Below, in pieces: positions 28,281 through 36,807 of a DNA stretch of 64,000 bases (position 1 is the stretch's first letter; each line of letters starts with the position of its first letter). Source of the DNA: Saccharothrix longispora (GTDB lineage: Bacteria; Actinomycetota; Actinomycetes; Mycobacteriales; Pseudonocardiaceae). Position numbers and translations under genes: made by a program. The notes beneath the pieces are model-generated. The model was not told the origin of the DNA, did no database searches, and saw only the letters and a list, made by a program, of their open reading frames with translations. The DNA lies in the NCBI RefSeq assembly GCF_030852425.1, contig NZ_NSDM01000006.1, positions 1 to 64,000 of the forward strand, read 5' to 3'.

Positions 28281-29624
28281 TCAGGTCAGCTCGTCCCGCT
28301 CCGCGTCCCGCGCGCAGCGGAACCCGGCGAAGATCTGCCGCCGGATCGGGTAGTCCCAGTTGCGGAACGTCGAGCGCACCGCCGACGCGTCGCTCCCGAA
28401 CGACCCGCCGCGCAGCACCTTGTGATCCGGTCCGAAGAACACCTGCGAGTACTCGGCGTACGGGAACACCTCGAAGCCGGCGTAGCCGCGGAAGTCCGAG
28501 CTGGTCCACTCCCACACGTCGCCGATGAGCTGGTGCACGCCCAGCGCCGACGCGCCCGCCGGGTACGCGCCGACCGGCGCCGGCGACAGGTGCCGCTGAC
28601 CGAGGTTGGCGTGCGCCTCCGTCGGCTCCCCGTCACCCCACGGGTAGCGGCGCGACCGGCCGGTGGCGGGGTCGAAGCGGGCCGCCTTCTCCCACTCGAT
28701 CTCGGTGGGCAGCCGCTTGCCCGCCCACCTCGCGTACGCCTCGGCCTCGTGGAAGCAGACGTGCACCACCGGCTGGTCGGGGTCGACCGGCGCGGTGACC
28801 CCGAACGCCGTGCGGAGCCACCGGTCGCCCTGGCGCTCCCAGAAGCGGGGCGCGTGCAGGGACGCCTGCCGGGCGTGCGCCCAGCCCGCCTCGCTCCACC
28901 AGCGCGGGTCCCGGTAGCCGCCGTCGGCGATGAAGTCGGCGTACGCGCCGTTCGTGACGGGCGCGGTGTCGATGAAGAACGGGTCCGTGACGACCCGGTG
29001 CGCGGGCCGTTCGTTGTCCAGCGCCCACGCCTCGGTCGAGGTGCCCATCGTGAACGGGCCGCCGGGCACCAGCACCTCGGCCGGTCCGACGGGGCCGCCG
29101 CGCGGCGGTGGCGGGGCGTCCAGCACCGGGTCGCCGACGCGCAACTGGTGCGTGGCCAGCATCGTCTCGGCGTGCTGCTGCTCGTGCTGCACGATCATGC
29201 CGAACGCGAACCCGCCGTCGAGCAGCCTGCGCCCCTCCAGCGGGCTGCTCTCCAGCACGTCGAACACCTTGTCGCGGACCTCGCCGACGTACCGGCGCGC
29301 CTCGGCGGGGCCGAGCAGCGGCAGCTCCGGGCGGGCCGAGCGGGCGTGCTTGAACGCGTCGTACAGCTCGTCGATGTCCTGGCGGACCGGTTCGCGCCCT
29401 CCCACGTCGCGCACCAGCCAGAGCTCCTCCTGGTTGCCGATGTGCGCGAGGTCCCACACCAGCGGCGACATCAGCTTCGAGTGCTGGCGCACGAGGTCGT
29501 GGTCGTCGACGGCGTCGGTGAGGAGCCTGCTGCGGTCGCGCGCCCTGGTGAGCTGGGCCGCGACGTGGTCGCGCAGGGCCCCGGTGGTCGTGGTGCCCGG
29601 TCCGGTCGTCTCCCGTGCGGTCAT
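28281..29624 (-). CDS. egtB: Iron-dependent sulfoxide synthase EgtB
   Basis: The 447-aa enzyme joins gamma-glutamylcysteine to hercynine with O2. The N-terminal DinB-like domain carries the iron-binding triad: His in WDLAHIGNQEE and the HEQQH pair in VQHEQQHAETML. The C-terminal FGE/sulfatase-modifying fold has VPGGPFTMGT, YPWGDGEPT and WEWTSSDF. ATG 29624 overlaps the egtA stop as ATGA. Use of gamma-Glu-Cys is implied by the egtA gene next to it, as in mycobacteria. Confidence 0.97.
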   Translation of the reverse strand: MTARETTGPGTTTTGALRDHVAAQLTRARDRSRLLTDAVDDHDLVRQHSKLMSPLVWDLAHIGNQEELWLVRDVGGREPVRQDIDELYDAFKHARSARPELPLLGPAEARRYVGEVRDKVFDVLESSPLEGRRLLDGGFAFGMIVQHEQQHAETMLATHQLRVGDPVLDAPPPPRGGPVGPAEVLVPGGPFTMGTSTEAWALDNERPAHRVVTDPFFIDTAPVTNGAYADFIADGGYRDPRWWSEAGWAHARQASLHAPRFWERQGDRWLRTAFGVTAPVDPDQPVVHVCFHEAEAYARWAGKRLPTEIEWEKAARFDPATGRSRRYPWGDGEPTEAHANLGQRHLSPAPVGAYPAGASALGVHQLIGDVWEWTSSDFRGYAGFEVFPYAEYSQVFFGPDHKVLRGGSFGSDASAVRSTFRNWDYPIRRQIFAGFRCARDAERDELT

Positions 29625-30883
29625 GAACGGCCCCCTCCGGTCTCGTCCTCGCCGGTCTTGTCGTCGATCGTGCGGTGCAGTTCGGCGGCGATGGCCGCCG
29701 TCTGCTCGTCGGTCAGGTCGGTGTGGCACAGCGCGGCGCAGCCCAGGTCGACGACATCGCGCGCGGCACGGGCCAGCACCGGGTCCCGCAGGCCGTAGCG
29801 CGCGGCGGCGAGCCAGCGGCCCGCGGCGGTCTCGGTGGCCGCGAGCACGCCGTCCACCGTGTCGGGCGTGCTGAACAGCGCGGCCATCAGCACCACCGGC
29901 GGCAACCACCCGCCGTCCGGCGGGGTGTCGAGGTAGCGGACCTCCAGGTAACCGCGCGGCCGGACCGGCGGGAACTGGAGCGTCAGGTGGTAGTCGAGGT
30001 CGTCGCGGGTGGCCGGCCGGTCCAGTGCGCCGGCGACCCAGTCGGCGAAGGTCAGCGGGTGCGGCGGTGCCCAGTCCGGCCCGGGTCTGCGGATGGCGAT
30101 GACGGGCGTGTCGAGGACGCGCCTCGCCCAGGCACGCGCCGGGTCCGCGCACACCGCGGCGGGGCGGGTGCGCACGGGATCCGTGGCGTAGAGCGTGCGC
30201 ATCCGTGCGCTGGCCCAGTCCGTGCGGCGGCCGTTGACGCCCGGCGAGTTGGCGAACAGGGCGTTGAGGACGGGACCCAGCGCGTGGACGGCGGCCCAGC
30301 GCTTGGGGAGGTCCTCGGCGTGGCCGAAGTCCAGGCACACCTGGAGGCCGGCCGTGCTGCACATCATCGTGATGCCCTCGGGCCCGAGGGGGGCGAAGGC
30401 GCGTTCCATCGCGGCGTAGCGGGGTACCCGGAGCATGCGACGGGGTGGGCGGAACGGGTCGGCGCCCCGTTGCCCGAGGCGCAGTCCGGCGGGTTCCAGC
30501 AGCTCCCGGAGGTGGGTGACGTCCTCGGCGACGACGGTGAGGAGGTCGGTCAACGACTCGCGGGGCGGGGTGGAGATCTCGACCTGTCCGCCGGGCTCCA
30601 CGGTCAGCGGGGTGCCGGACGGCAACGGTCGCTGGGGGCTGTCGGGGACCAGGGTCGGCGGGGCGTGCTTGCCGAGTGCCGACGCGAGGGTCCTGGCGTC
30701 GAGCGGTCGGGCCGGGTCGTCGGCGTGGTGGACGGTGAACTCCAGTTCCACTCCGAGCAGTCTCGGAGGCCCGTGCTTGAAGCAGACCGAGGCGACGTAG
30801 GCCTCGGCCTCGGCGCGGTCCCGGAACACCGCGGGCGCGGGACCGGGGGCCGGTGTGTTTCGGACAGCAGTCAACGGCGTCAC
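29621..30883 (-). CDS. egtA: Glutamate-cysteine ligase EgtA
   Basis: The 420-aa enzyme belongs to the GCS2-like ATP-dependent ligases and makes gamma-glutamylcysteine for EgtB. Motifs include GVELEFTVHHADD (metal/ATP site), PGGQVEISTPP, MCSTAGLQVCLDFG and YLEVRYLDTPP. GTG 30883 is chosen (GGGAGTG upstream); an in-frame extension to 30934 has poor character. First gene of egtABCD; the promoter should be within 30884-31157, a gene-free stretch where no operator was recognised. Confidence 0.94.
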   Translation of the reverse strand: MTPLTAVRNTPAPGPAPAVFRDRAEAEAYVASVCFKHGPPRLLGVELEFTVHHADDPARPLDARTLASALGKHAPPTLVPDSPQRPLPSGTPLTVEPGGQVEISTPPRESLTDLLTVVAEDVTHLRELLEPAGLRLGQRGADPFRPPRRMLRVPRYAAMERAFAPLGPEGITMMCSTAGLQVCLDFGHAEDLPKRWAAVHALGPVLNALFANSPGVNGRRTDWASARMRTLYATDPVRTRPAAVCADPARAWARRVLDTPVIAIRRPGPDWAPPHPLTFADWVAGALDRPATRDDLDYHLTLQFPPVRPRGYLEVRYLDTPPDGGWLPPVVLMAALFSTPDTVDGVLAATETAAGRWLAAARYGLRDPVLARAARDVVDLGCAALCHTDLTDEQTAAIAAELHRTIDDKTGEDETGGGRS

Positions 30884-31157
30884 TCCCCGTGATCTTCGTC
30901 GTCCGTTCGACGCTACACGGGGGGACTGACACACGCAGGAGGCCGAAACCCTTGCGGATCAATGACATGTCGGTGCGCGAGGCGCACCCGGTCGGGCGAA
31001 ACGGAATTGTCGGACTCGGGCGGGAGGACGGACACCGGGGGTTCCCCGGCGCGTCACCCGCCGTCGAGGCCGCAGCCCGCCACCGGCAACCTCGCCGGGC
31101 CGGCCGCCGGTGGCCGGCCTGCCGGGCGCACTTCGGCTTCCGCGCGGGCGCGTGCGC

Positions 31158-31745
31158 TCACGTGCGCCCACGGGCGGCGGTGTCCGCAGGACCTCCCCGT
31201 GCCCGGTAGGACCCGGCTCGGACGCGGAAGGCGTCGATCGACGCCGGCACGTCCAGCGCTATCCGCTCCAGCAGCCCACCCCTCGGCCCGCCCCACGGCT
31301 CGGTGAACGAGGAGCGCAGCCTCCCCCCGTGCCCCGCCCGGAACGGCACGAGGCGCACCGCCGCCTCCCGCGCCGCCTCGGCCAGGGCCTCGCACTGCCC
31401 GGCCATCACGTCCGCGTCGCCGACCTCGGCGTGCAGCGCCGCCTCGTGCACGAAGTACCGGACCGCCGTCCGCTGCCCGTCGCCGGCGTCGCCGTCACCC
31501 AGCGCCAGCGCGTACGCGGCCGTGCGCAGTGGTCCCGGCACGCACAGGGTCTCGAACACGACCACCCCGGCACCGGCTTCCCGCACGCCTTCGGCGGTCG
31601 GCGCCGGCCCGGCGCCGACCAGCCGGATCAGGTCGATCAGGTCGGGCCCGCGGCGGAAGCGGTCCGCGGTGGACGGTCCGCCCCCCGCCCGGCCGAGGCC
31701 CGCCACCAGGCGCAACGACGGTCGGACTTCCTCACCAGCGGTCAC
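31158..31745 (-). CDS. DUF5753-like protein lacking a DNA-binding domain
   Basis: The 195-aa protein matches the pattern of DUF5753, the C-terminal half of Scr1-type XRE regulators: VVVFETLCVPGPLRTAAYALAL, then AVRYFVHEAALHAEVGDADVM, then VRLVPFRAGHGG. In the usual regulators a helix-turn-helix of about 70 residues comes first. Here the N-terminus is only a short basic/Gly segment and no HTH is visible, nor is one encoded upstream before the divergent acnR gene. It may be a stand-alone ligand or partner-binding domain, or a truncated regulator. Codon use is normal. Confidence 0.7.
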   Translation of the reverse strand: MTAGEEVRPSLRLVAGLGRAGGGPSTADRFRRGPDLIDLIRLVGAGPAPTAEGVREAGAGVVVFETLCVPGPLRTAAYALALGDGDAGDGQRTAVRYFVHEAALHAEVGDADVMAGQCEALAEAAREAAVRLVPFRAGHGGRLRSSFTEPWGGPRGGLLERIALDVPASIDAFRVRAGSYRARGGPADTAARGRT

Positions 31746-31820
31746 GGTGGGTCACCGTAGCGAGGACGACTCCGGTGGTCCGAGCCCGACGCGGCAAATG
31801 CACACCAAAGGGGACATGCC

Positions 31821-31836
31821 CAAGCCGTACGTACTG
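31821..31836 (+). promoter_or_regulatory. Likely AcnR autoregulatory site
   Basis: CAAGCCGTACGTACTG agrees with the AcnR consensus CAGNACnnncGTACTG in the whole CGTACTG half and in CA of the other half, with two mismatches. It lies 38 bp before the acnR start. A second GGTACTG half-site is at 31854-31860. Confidence 0.5.
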
Positions 31837-31873
31837 ATTGGATTTCACAGTGCGGTACTGGCAACATCGACCG

Positions 31874-32467
31874 GTGCCCAGGGTGAGCCAGGACCACCTC
31901 GATGCCCGTCGCCGCCAGATCCTCGACGGCGCGCGTGCGTGTTTCGCGCGCTTCGGCTACGAAGGCGCGACCGTCCGCCGCCTGGAGGAGGCTACCGGCC
32001 TGTCCAGGGGTGCCATCTTCCACCACTTCCGGGACAAGGAGTCGCTGTTCCTCGCGCTCGCCGAGGACGACGCCCTGCGGATGGCGGAGGTGGTGGCCGA
32101 GCAGGGGTTGGTGCAGGTGATGCGCGACCTGCTGTCGGCGCCCGGCCCCAGCGACGCCGAGCACCCGGCCGACTGGTTGGGCACCCGCCTGGAGGTGTCG
32201 CGCCGGCTGCGCACGGACCCGGAGTTCCGGGCCCGGTGGGCGGAGCGGTCGCGGCAGTTGACCGACGCGACGCGGCAGCGGCTGGCCCGCCAGCGCGAGG
32301 CGGGCAACCTGCGCGACGACGTGGACGTCGACGTGCTGACCTCGTTCCTGGAGCTGGTGCTGGAGGGCCTGGTGTCGCACCTGGCCATGGGCCTGCCGGC
32401 GGACGACCTGGAGCCGGTGCTGGACCTGGTCGAGGAGAGCGTCCGCAGGCACCGCCGGACCGGCTGA
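31874..32467 (+). CDS. acnR: AcnR, TetR-family repressor of aconitase
   Basis: The 197-aa protein has VSQDHLDARRRQILDGARACFARFGYEGATV followed by the recognition helix region LSRGAIFHHFRDKESLFLAL, essentially the sequence of AcnR/Rv1474c proteins of corynebacteria and mycobacteria. GTG 31874 gives MPRVSQ, as in orthologues; an upstream TTG at 31838 is unlikely. The C-terminus (DDVDVDVLTSFLELVLEGLVSHLAMG) fits. AcnR binds citrate/aconitate and represses acn under iron-dependent control. In mycobacteria and corynebacteria it follows acn directly; here it is 10.8 kb away, but the acn promoter still has its exact operator. Confidence 0.9.
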   Translation: MPRVSQDHLDARRRQILDGARACFARFGYEGATVRRLEEATGLSRGAIFHHFRDKESLFLALAEDDALRMAEVVAEQGLVQVMRDLLSAPGPSDAEHPADWLGTRLEVSRRLRTDPEFRARWAERSRQLTDATRQRLARQREAGNLRDDVDVDVLTSFLELVLEGLVSHLAMGLPADDLEPVLDLVEESVRRHRRTG

Positions 32468-32540
32468 CGGGCGGCGTCACTCGGAGCAGTCACCGTTGGG
32501 CCGGGGTCGCACGGGCGCGCGACGCCCTAGTATCGCGCGC

Positions 32541-33005
32541 ATGGCTGACCCGCGTCCTGCCCACGTGCACCGGGTGCGGGTGCGCCCGGTCGACTGCGAC
32601 CGCCAGGGGATCGTCCACGCCTCCCGCTACGCCGTGTTCTTCGAGGCGGCGATGGTGGAGACGCTGCGGTCGCTGCTCGGCTCCTACCGGGAGCTGGAGC
32701 GGCACGGCGTGGACTTCGTGGTGGCCGAGACGTCGATCCGCTACCTGAACCCGGCGCGGTTCGACGACCTGCTGCGGATCGGGGTGCGCGTCCGCACGCT
32801 GGGCACGACGACGCTGACCATGGGGTTCGACGCGGACGTGGACGGCACGCCGGTGGCGACGGGCTGGAACCGGTACGTCTCGTTCGGCACGCCGGAGCTG
32901 CGCAGCACGCCGATCCCGGAGGACTTCCGCAAGGTCCTGGAACGCCGCCCGGCGGCCGGCCGCACGGCGCGCGCCACCAGGTCCGTGCCCACGCCCCGGG
33001 GCTAG
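32541..33005 (+). CDS. 4-hydroxybenzoyl-CoA-type acyl-CoA thioesterase
   Basis: The 154-aa hot-dog-fold protein has VRPVDCDRQGIVHASRYAVFFEAA, in which the Asp-x-Asp and the following residues form the active site of YbgC/FcbC-type thioesterases. The usual Asn/His in GHVNN is changed to IVHAS. A TAGTAT -10 element at 32528-32533 is only 7 bp from the ATG, so the mRNA is probably leaderless. The gene ends in CTAG, which also contains the stop of the convergent TetR gene. The substrate is unknown. Confidence 0.85.
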   Translation: MADPRPAHVHRVRVRPVDCDRQGIVHASRYAVFFEAAMVETLRSLLGSYRELERHGVDFVVAETSIRYLNPARFDDLLRIGVRVRTLGTTTLTMGFDADVDGTPVATGWNRYVSFGTPELRSTPIPEDFRKVLERRPAAGRTARATRSVPTPRG

Positions 33006-34066
33006 GTCCGTGCCCGCACCCCGGGGGTGAGCGCGGCGCGGACCGCGTGTCCCGCGCCCGCGCCCTCGGCACGCGCGACCACCCGCCCCGCCTCGACGCG
33101 CACGGCGACCTCGGTCTCGTCGCTCACCGCGGGCACGCCGGCCGCGCGGGCGAGGGCCGAGGTCTCGTCGCAGACCACCGCGACGCGGGGCCAGGCGGCG
33201 GCGGGGAACGCCTGCCGCAGGCACGAGGTGAGCTGCGTGACGGTGAAGCGGGCCAACGGCGCCAGCTCCCCCGGCTCGCCGGTCACCACCGCCACGGTGA
33301 CCGGTCCGCCGCCCCGCGCCGCGTCCTCGGCCGCGGCGAGGCGGTTGAGCCCCAGCACGACGACCACGCCGTCGGGTCCGGGCGTCACGGGCGCGTCGCG
33401 CACGAGGTCGACGCCGACCGGCGGGTCCCACGGCGCGTCGAACGTGGTCACCGGCGGTCCGGCGGGGGGCACCCACCAGTCGGTGAGGTCCAGCCCGGCG
33501 AGCTGCTCGCACGCGCTGACCACGTCGAACGGTTCGCCGAAGCCGGGGGCGGCGCCGGCGAGCTGGGACGCGCCGTGCAGGGTCGTCAGCACCGCCTGGG
33601 CGTCGCGGGACAGGCGGTGGTGCGGCGCGCCCGGCGTGCGGGTGACGGGGTCGAGGGCCTCCATGGCGAGGGCGAGCAGCAGGGCGTCGAGCGCGAGCAG
33701 CTGGGCGAACGGTCGTCGCGTGACCTCGTCGGCGGTCACCTCGGGCAGGAAGTCGCGGTGCAGCGGGTCGTGGGCGAGGGAGGTGACCCAGGCCCGGGCC
33801 AGCGAGCCGAGTGAGCCGCGCAGGTCCTCGCCCGCGCGGGCGGACGGCGGGGCGGCGGCCCGTGCGGCGAGGTCGGCGAGCACCGCGAAGTAGAGGGCGC
33901 GCTTGCCGGGGAAGTTCGAGTACACCGCGCCCCTGGTGAGGTCGGCGCGCTGGGCGATGGTGTCGATCTTGGCGTCGCGGAACCCGCGCTCGGCGAACTC
34001 CTCCCGTGCCGCCGCGAGCACCCGTGCCCGGTTGCGCTCCTGCGTCTCGGCCCTGCTCAGCCGCAC
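33002..34066 (-). CDS. TetR-family regulator with long extra C-terminal domain
   Basis: The 354-aa protein is far longer than a normal TetR (about 200 aa). Residues 1-60 are the HTH (FAERGFRDAKIDTIAQRADLTRGAVYSNF), 60-210 the ligand domain, and the last 140 residues a separate segment with VVVVLGLNRLAAAEDAA, VTVAVVTGEPGELAPLARF, RVAVVCDETSALARAAGVPAVSD and VAVRVEAGRVVARAEG, which resembles a thioredoxin/AhpC-like fold without a CxxC. GTG start. It is divergent from a P450 gene and the gap holds a perfect inverted repeat, so it likely controls that gene. A redox or ligand-sensing role for the extra domain is only a guess. Confidence 0.85.
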   Translation of the reverse strand: MRLSRAETQERNRARVLAAAREEFAERGFRDAKIDTIAQRADLTRGAVYSNFPGKRALYFAVLADLAARAAAPPSARAGEDLRGSLGSLARAWVTSLAHDPLHRDFLPEVTADEVTRRPFAQLLALDALLLALAMEALDPVTRTPGAPHHRLSRDAQAVLTTLHGASQLAGAAPGFGEPFDVVSACEQLAGLDLTDWWVPPAGPPVTTFDAPWDPPVGVDLVRDAPVTPGPDGVVVVLGLNRLAAAEDAARGGGPVTVAVVTGEPGELAPLARFTVTQLTSCLRQAFPAAAWPRVAVVCDETSALARAAGVPAVSDETEVAVRVEAGRVVARAEGAGAGHAVRAALTPGVRART

Positions 34067-34118
34067 CGCCGCACCCCCTCGTTGCCCCGCGTCGTCGGCT
34101 CACGATACCGTCGACATC

Positions 34119-34137
34119 CAGATGACAAGAACATCTG
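34119..34137. promoter_or_regulatory. Inverted-repeat operator between TetR and P450 genes
   Basis: CAGATG-ACAAGAA-CATCTG is a perfect 6-7-6 inverted repeat between the divergent starts (34066 and 34160), just upstream of the P450 ribosome site. It is a likely site for the adjacent TetR protein. CATC/GATG words recur around it. Confidence 0.65.
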
Positions 34138-34159
34138 ATTTGAACATCCGGAGGATGCG

Positions 34160-35335
34160 TTGACCGTTCCCGAGATCGACCCCGCCGACCCCGGCGTGCT
34201 GCTCGACCCGTTCACCGCCTACGGCGCGGCGCGCGAGGACTCCCCCGTGGCGCGGATGCCCGTGCCCGGCCTGGGTTCGCTGTGGATCGTCACCCGGCAC
34301 GGCGACGCCCGCGCGATGCTCACCGACCCGCGCTTCGCGATGGACGCCAAGAGCTACCTGCGCCCGCCCGGCATCCCCGAGCACTGCCTCCGGTACATGC
34401 GCACGATGTCCGAGCTGGACGGCCCCGAGCACACGCGGCTGCGCAGGCTCGCCTCCCCCGCGTTCACCGCCCGGCGCGCCGACGCCTTCCGGCCCCGCTT
34501 CGAGCGGATCGTGGACGGGCTGCTCGACGCGCTGCCCGGGGGAGAGGTGGACCTGCACGCCCACCTCTCCCGCCCGCTGCCGATGGAGGCGATCTGCGAG
34601 CTCGTCGGCATCCCCGACGCCGACCGCACCCGGTGGCGGGAACTGGGCGCCGCGGTCGCCGCGGGCTACGGCGACGGCACGGCGTTCACGAAGGCCGTCC
34701 CGGAGATCGTGGAAGGCGCGCGGGCCGCCGTGGCGCGGTGCCGGGCCGAACCGGGCGACGACCTCCTCTCCGAGCTGCTGCGCACCCGGGCCGAGGACGG
34801 TGACCGGTTCACCGACACCGAACTGGTCGCCCTCGTGTGGCACCTGGTGCTGGCCGGGCAGACGCCGACGAACCTCGTCACCAACGCCCTGCACGCGCTG
34901 CTCGCGCACCCCGACCAGCTCGCCGCGCTGCGCGCCGACCCCGACCTGCTGCCCGGCGCCGTGGAGGAGCTGACCCGGTGGGTGGGGCCGCAGCTGCTCA
35001 CCACGCCCCGGTACACGACGGAGGAGGTGGTGATCGGGGACGTCGTGATCGGCGCGGGCGAGGCGGTGACGGCGTCGATCGTGTCGGCCAACCGCGACCC
35101 CCGCGTGTTCGACTCGCCCGACGAGCTGGACGTCACGCGCGCGCCGGGCGCCGGTCACCTCGCCTACTCCCACGGCCCGCACTTCTGCCTGGGCGCGGCG
35201 TTCGCGCGGGTCCAGACCGAGGTGGCGCTGGGCGCGGTGCTGCGGCGGTTCCCGGACCTGGTCCTGGCCGAGGAGCCCCGACCGATCCCGGACGGCGGCA
35301 CGTGGCGGCTCGCGTCGCTGGTGGTCACCCGCTGA
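34160..35335 (+). CDS. Cytochrome P450
   Basis: The 391-aa soluble P450 has the I-helix AGQTPTNLV (oxygen activation), ExxR in EELTRWVG, and the heme loop YSHGPHFCLGAAFA with the Cys ligand. The length is normal for CYP105/107-like bacterial P450s. Start is TTG 34160 behind GGAGG. It is the first of two tandem P450 genes, but the second has its own 69-bp spacer. No ferredoxin or ferredoxin reductase gene is adjacent. Likely controlled by the divergent TetR. Substrate unknown. Confidence 0.95.
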   Translation: MTVPEIDPADPGVLLDPFTAYGAAREDSPVARMPVPGLGSLWIVTRHGDARAMLTDPRFAMDAKSYLRPPGIPEHCLRYMRTMSELDGPEHTRLRRLASPAFTARRADAFRPRFERIVDGLLDALPGGEVDLHAHLSRPLPMEAICELVGIPDADRTRWRELGAAVAAGYGDGTAFTKAVPEIVEGARAAVARCRAEPGDDLLSELLRTRAEDGDRFTDTELVALVWHLVLAGQTPTNLVTNALHALLAHPDQLAALRADPDLLPGAVEELTRWVGPQLLTTPRYTTEEVVIGDVVIGAGEAVTASIVSANRDPRVFDSPDELDVTRAPGAGHLAYSHGPHFCLGAAFARVQTEVALGAVLRRFPDLVLAEEPRPIPDGGTWRLASLVVTR

Positions 35336-35404
35336 CGGGAACCCGGGCACCCGTTCCCGTCCCGCGTCCTTGATCCTTCGCGGCCTCTGCGACACCGTGG
35401 GCGC

Positions 35405-36715
35405 ATGCCGTCCACCGTGAAGAACGCAACGCTGCTGTTACTGGGGCGCGCCGCCGTCCGCGCCCACGCCCTGCTCGGCGACCCGGCCGCCCGGGTCGTC
35501 GGGATGGGTTCGGCCCACGACCCGTACGCCGAGTACGAACGGGTGCGCCGCGCCGGCGTGCTGGTCCGGAGCCGGCTGGGCCTCTACCTCACCGCGTCGC
35601 ACGAGGTGTGCTCGTCGCTGCTGCGCGACCCGGGCTTCGGCGTGCTGCCGCCGAACGCGCTGGCGCCCGTGGACTCCACGGCCCACGCGGGCGGGCGACG
35701 GCTGGTGAACCCGGTCGAGGAGTCGTTCCTGGCGCGCAACCCGCCCGACCACACGCGGCTGCGGCGGCTGGTGACGCCGTGGTTCACGCCGCGCGGGCTG
35801 CGGGCGCAGGCCGCGACCGTCGAGCGCGTCGTCCACGCCCACCTCGACGAGGTCGCCGCGCGCGGGACCTTCGACCTGGTCGGCGACTTCGCGGCGCGCG
35901 TGCCGATCCAGGTGATCACGGAACTGCTCGGCGTGCCGAACGCGGACCACGCGTCGTTCGCCCGGTGGGGCAGCGCGCTGGTCAACGCGATCGACGGCGT
36001 GCGGGACATGGGCGAGATGCGCGCCCTGCACACCGCGCTGCGCGAGTTCGACGCGTTCCTGGACGACCTGATCGCCTTCCGCAGGCGCGAACCCGGCGAC
36101 GACGCCGTCTCGGCGCTGGTGTCCCGCGAGGACCTGAGCCGCGAGGACCTGGTCGCCACCACCGGGCTGCTGCTGGTCGCGGGGTTCGAGACGACGGTCA
36201 ACCTCATCGGCAACGCGGTGCTGGCCGTGCTCGGCGACCCCGCCGTCCGCGAACGCCTCGTCGCCGACCCGTCGCACGCGGACGCCGTGGTCGAGGAGAC
36301 CCTGCGCACGGACCCGCCGGTGCAGTACACGGTGCGCGTGCCGGCCGAGTCCACCGTGATCGCCGGGACGAGGGTGCCCTCGGGCACGCCGGTGATGCTG
36401 CTGCTCGCGGGGGCCAACCGCGACCCGGCCGTCTTCGCCGACCCGCACCGCTTCGACCCCGACCGCGCGGACGTGCGCGAGCACCTCGCGTTCTCCTCGG
36501 GCATCCACTACTGCCTGGGCGCGGGCCTGGCGCGGATGGAGGCCGCCGCGGCGCTGCGCGGGCTGTTCACCCGCTTCCCGGACCTGCGACCCGCGGGCCG
36601 CGTGCGCCGCCGTCCGTCCCGCGTCATCCGCGGCGCCGCCCACTTCCCCGTCACGACGGGCACCGTTCCGGCGCACGCGACACATCGCCACCCGATGGTG
36701 GAAATCACCGGCTGA
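35405..36715 (+). CDS. Cytochrome P450 with an early TTA codon
   Basis: The 436-aa P450 has [11 protein letters not shown] (I-helix), EETLRTDPP (ExxR), and [14 protein letters not shown] (heme Cys). It is longer at both ends than the upstream P450: an N-terminal stretch of about 30 residues ([20 protein letters not shown]), partly hydrophobic, and a C-terminal tail. Codon 12 is TTA (35438-35440), a very rare codon in such genomes; in Streptomyces TTA genes depend on the bldA tRNA and are often tied to development or secondary metabolism. ATG start. Confidence 0.94.
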   Translation: MPSTVKNATLLLLGRAAVRAHALLGDPAARVVGMGSAHDPYAEYERVRRAGVLVRSRLGLYLTASHEVCSSLLRDPGFGVLPPNALAPVDSTAHAGGRRLVNPVEESFLARNPPDHTRLRRLVTPWFTPRGLRAQAATVERVVHAHLDEVAARGTFDLVGDFAARVPIQVITELLGVPNADHASFARWGSALVNAIDGVRDMGEMRALHTALREFDAFLDDLIAFRRREPGDDAVSALVSREDLSREDLVATTGLLLVAGFETTVNLIGNAVLAVLGDPAVRERLVADPSHADAVVEETLRTDPPVQYTVRVPAESTVIAGTRVPSGTPVMLLLAGANRDPAVFADPHRFDPDRADVREHLAFSSGIHYCLGAGLARMEAAAALRGLFTRFPDLRPAGRVRRRPSRVIRGAAHFPVTTGTVPAHATHRHPMVEITG

Positions 36716-36751
36716 ACCACGGGTCGTGGTGCAGACTGGGACCGGCGAGCA

Positions 36752-36780
36752 GACCCGCCGCACCGCCGCCGCGGCGGGTC
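36752..36780. terminator. Terminator between P450 and POT genes
   Basis: GACCCGCC (36752-36759) and GGCGGGTC (36773-36780) form a perfect 8-bp stem between convergent genes. Confidence 0.65.
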
Positions 36781-36807
36781 CTCGCCTCTCCGCTCCGGCG
36801 CGGGACC

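Noticed and set aside
31845..31860. A third full AcnR box (TCACAGTGCGGTACTG)
   Set aside because: Only the GTACTG half fits the consensus; the other half does not.
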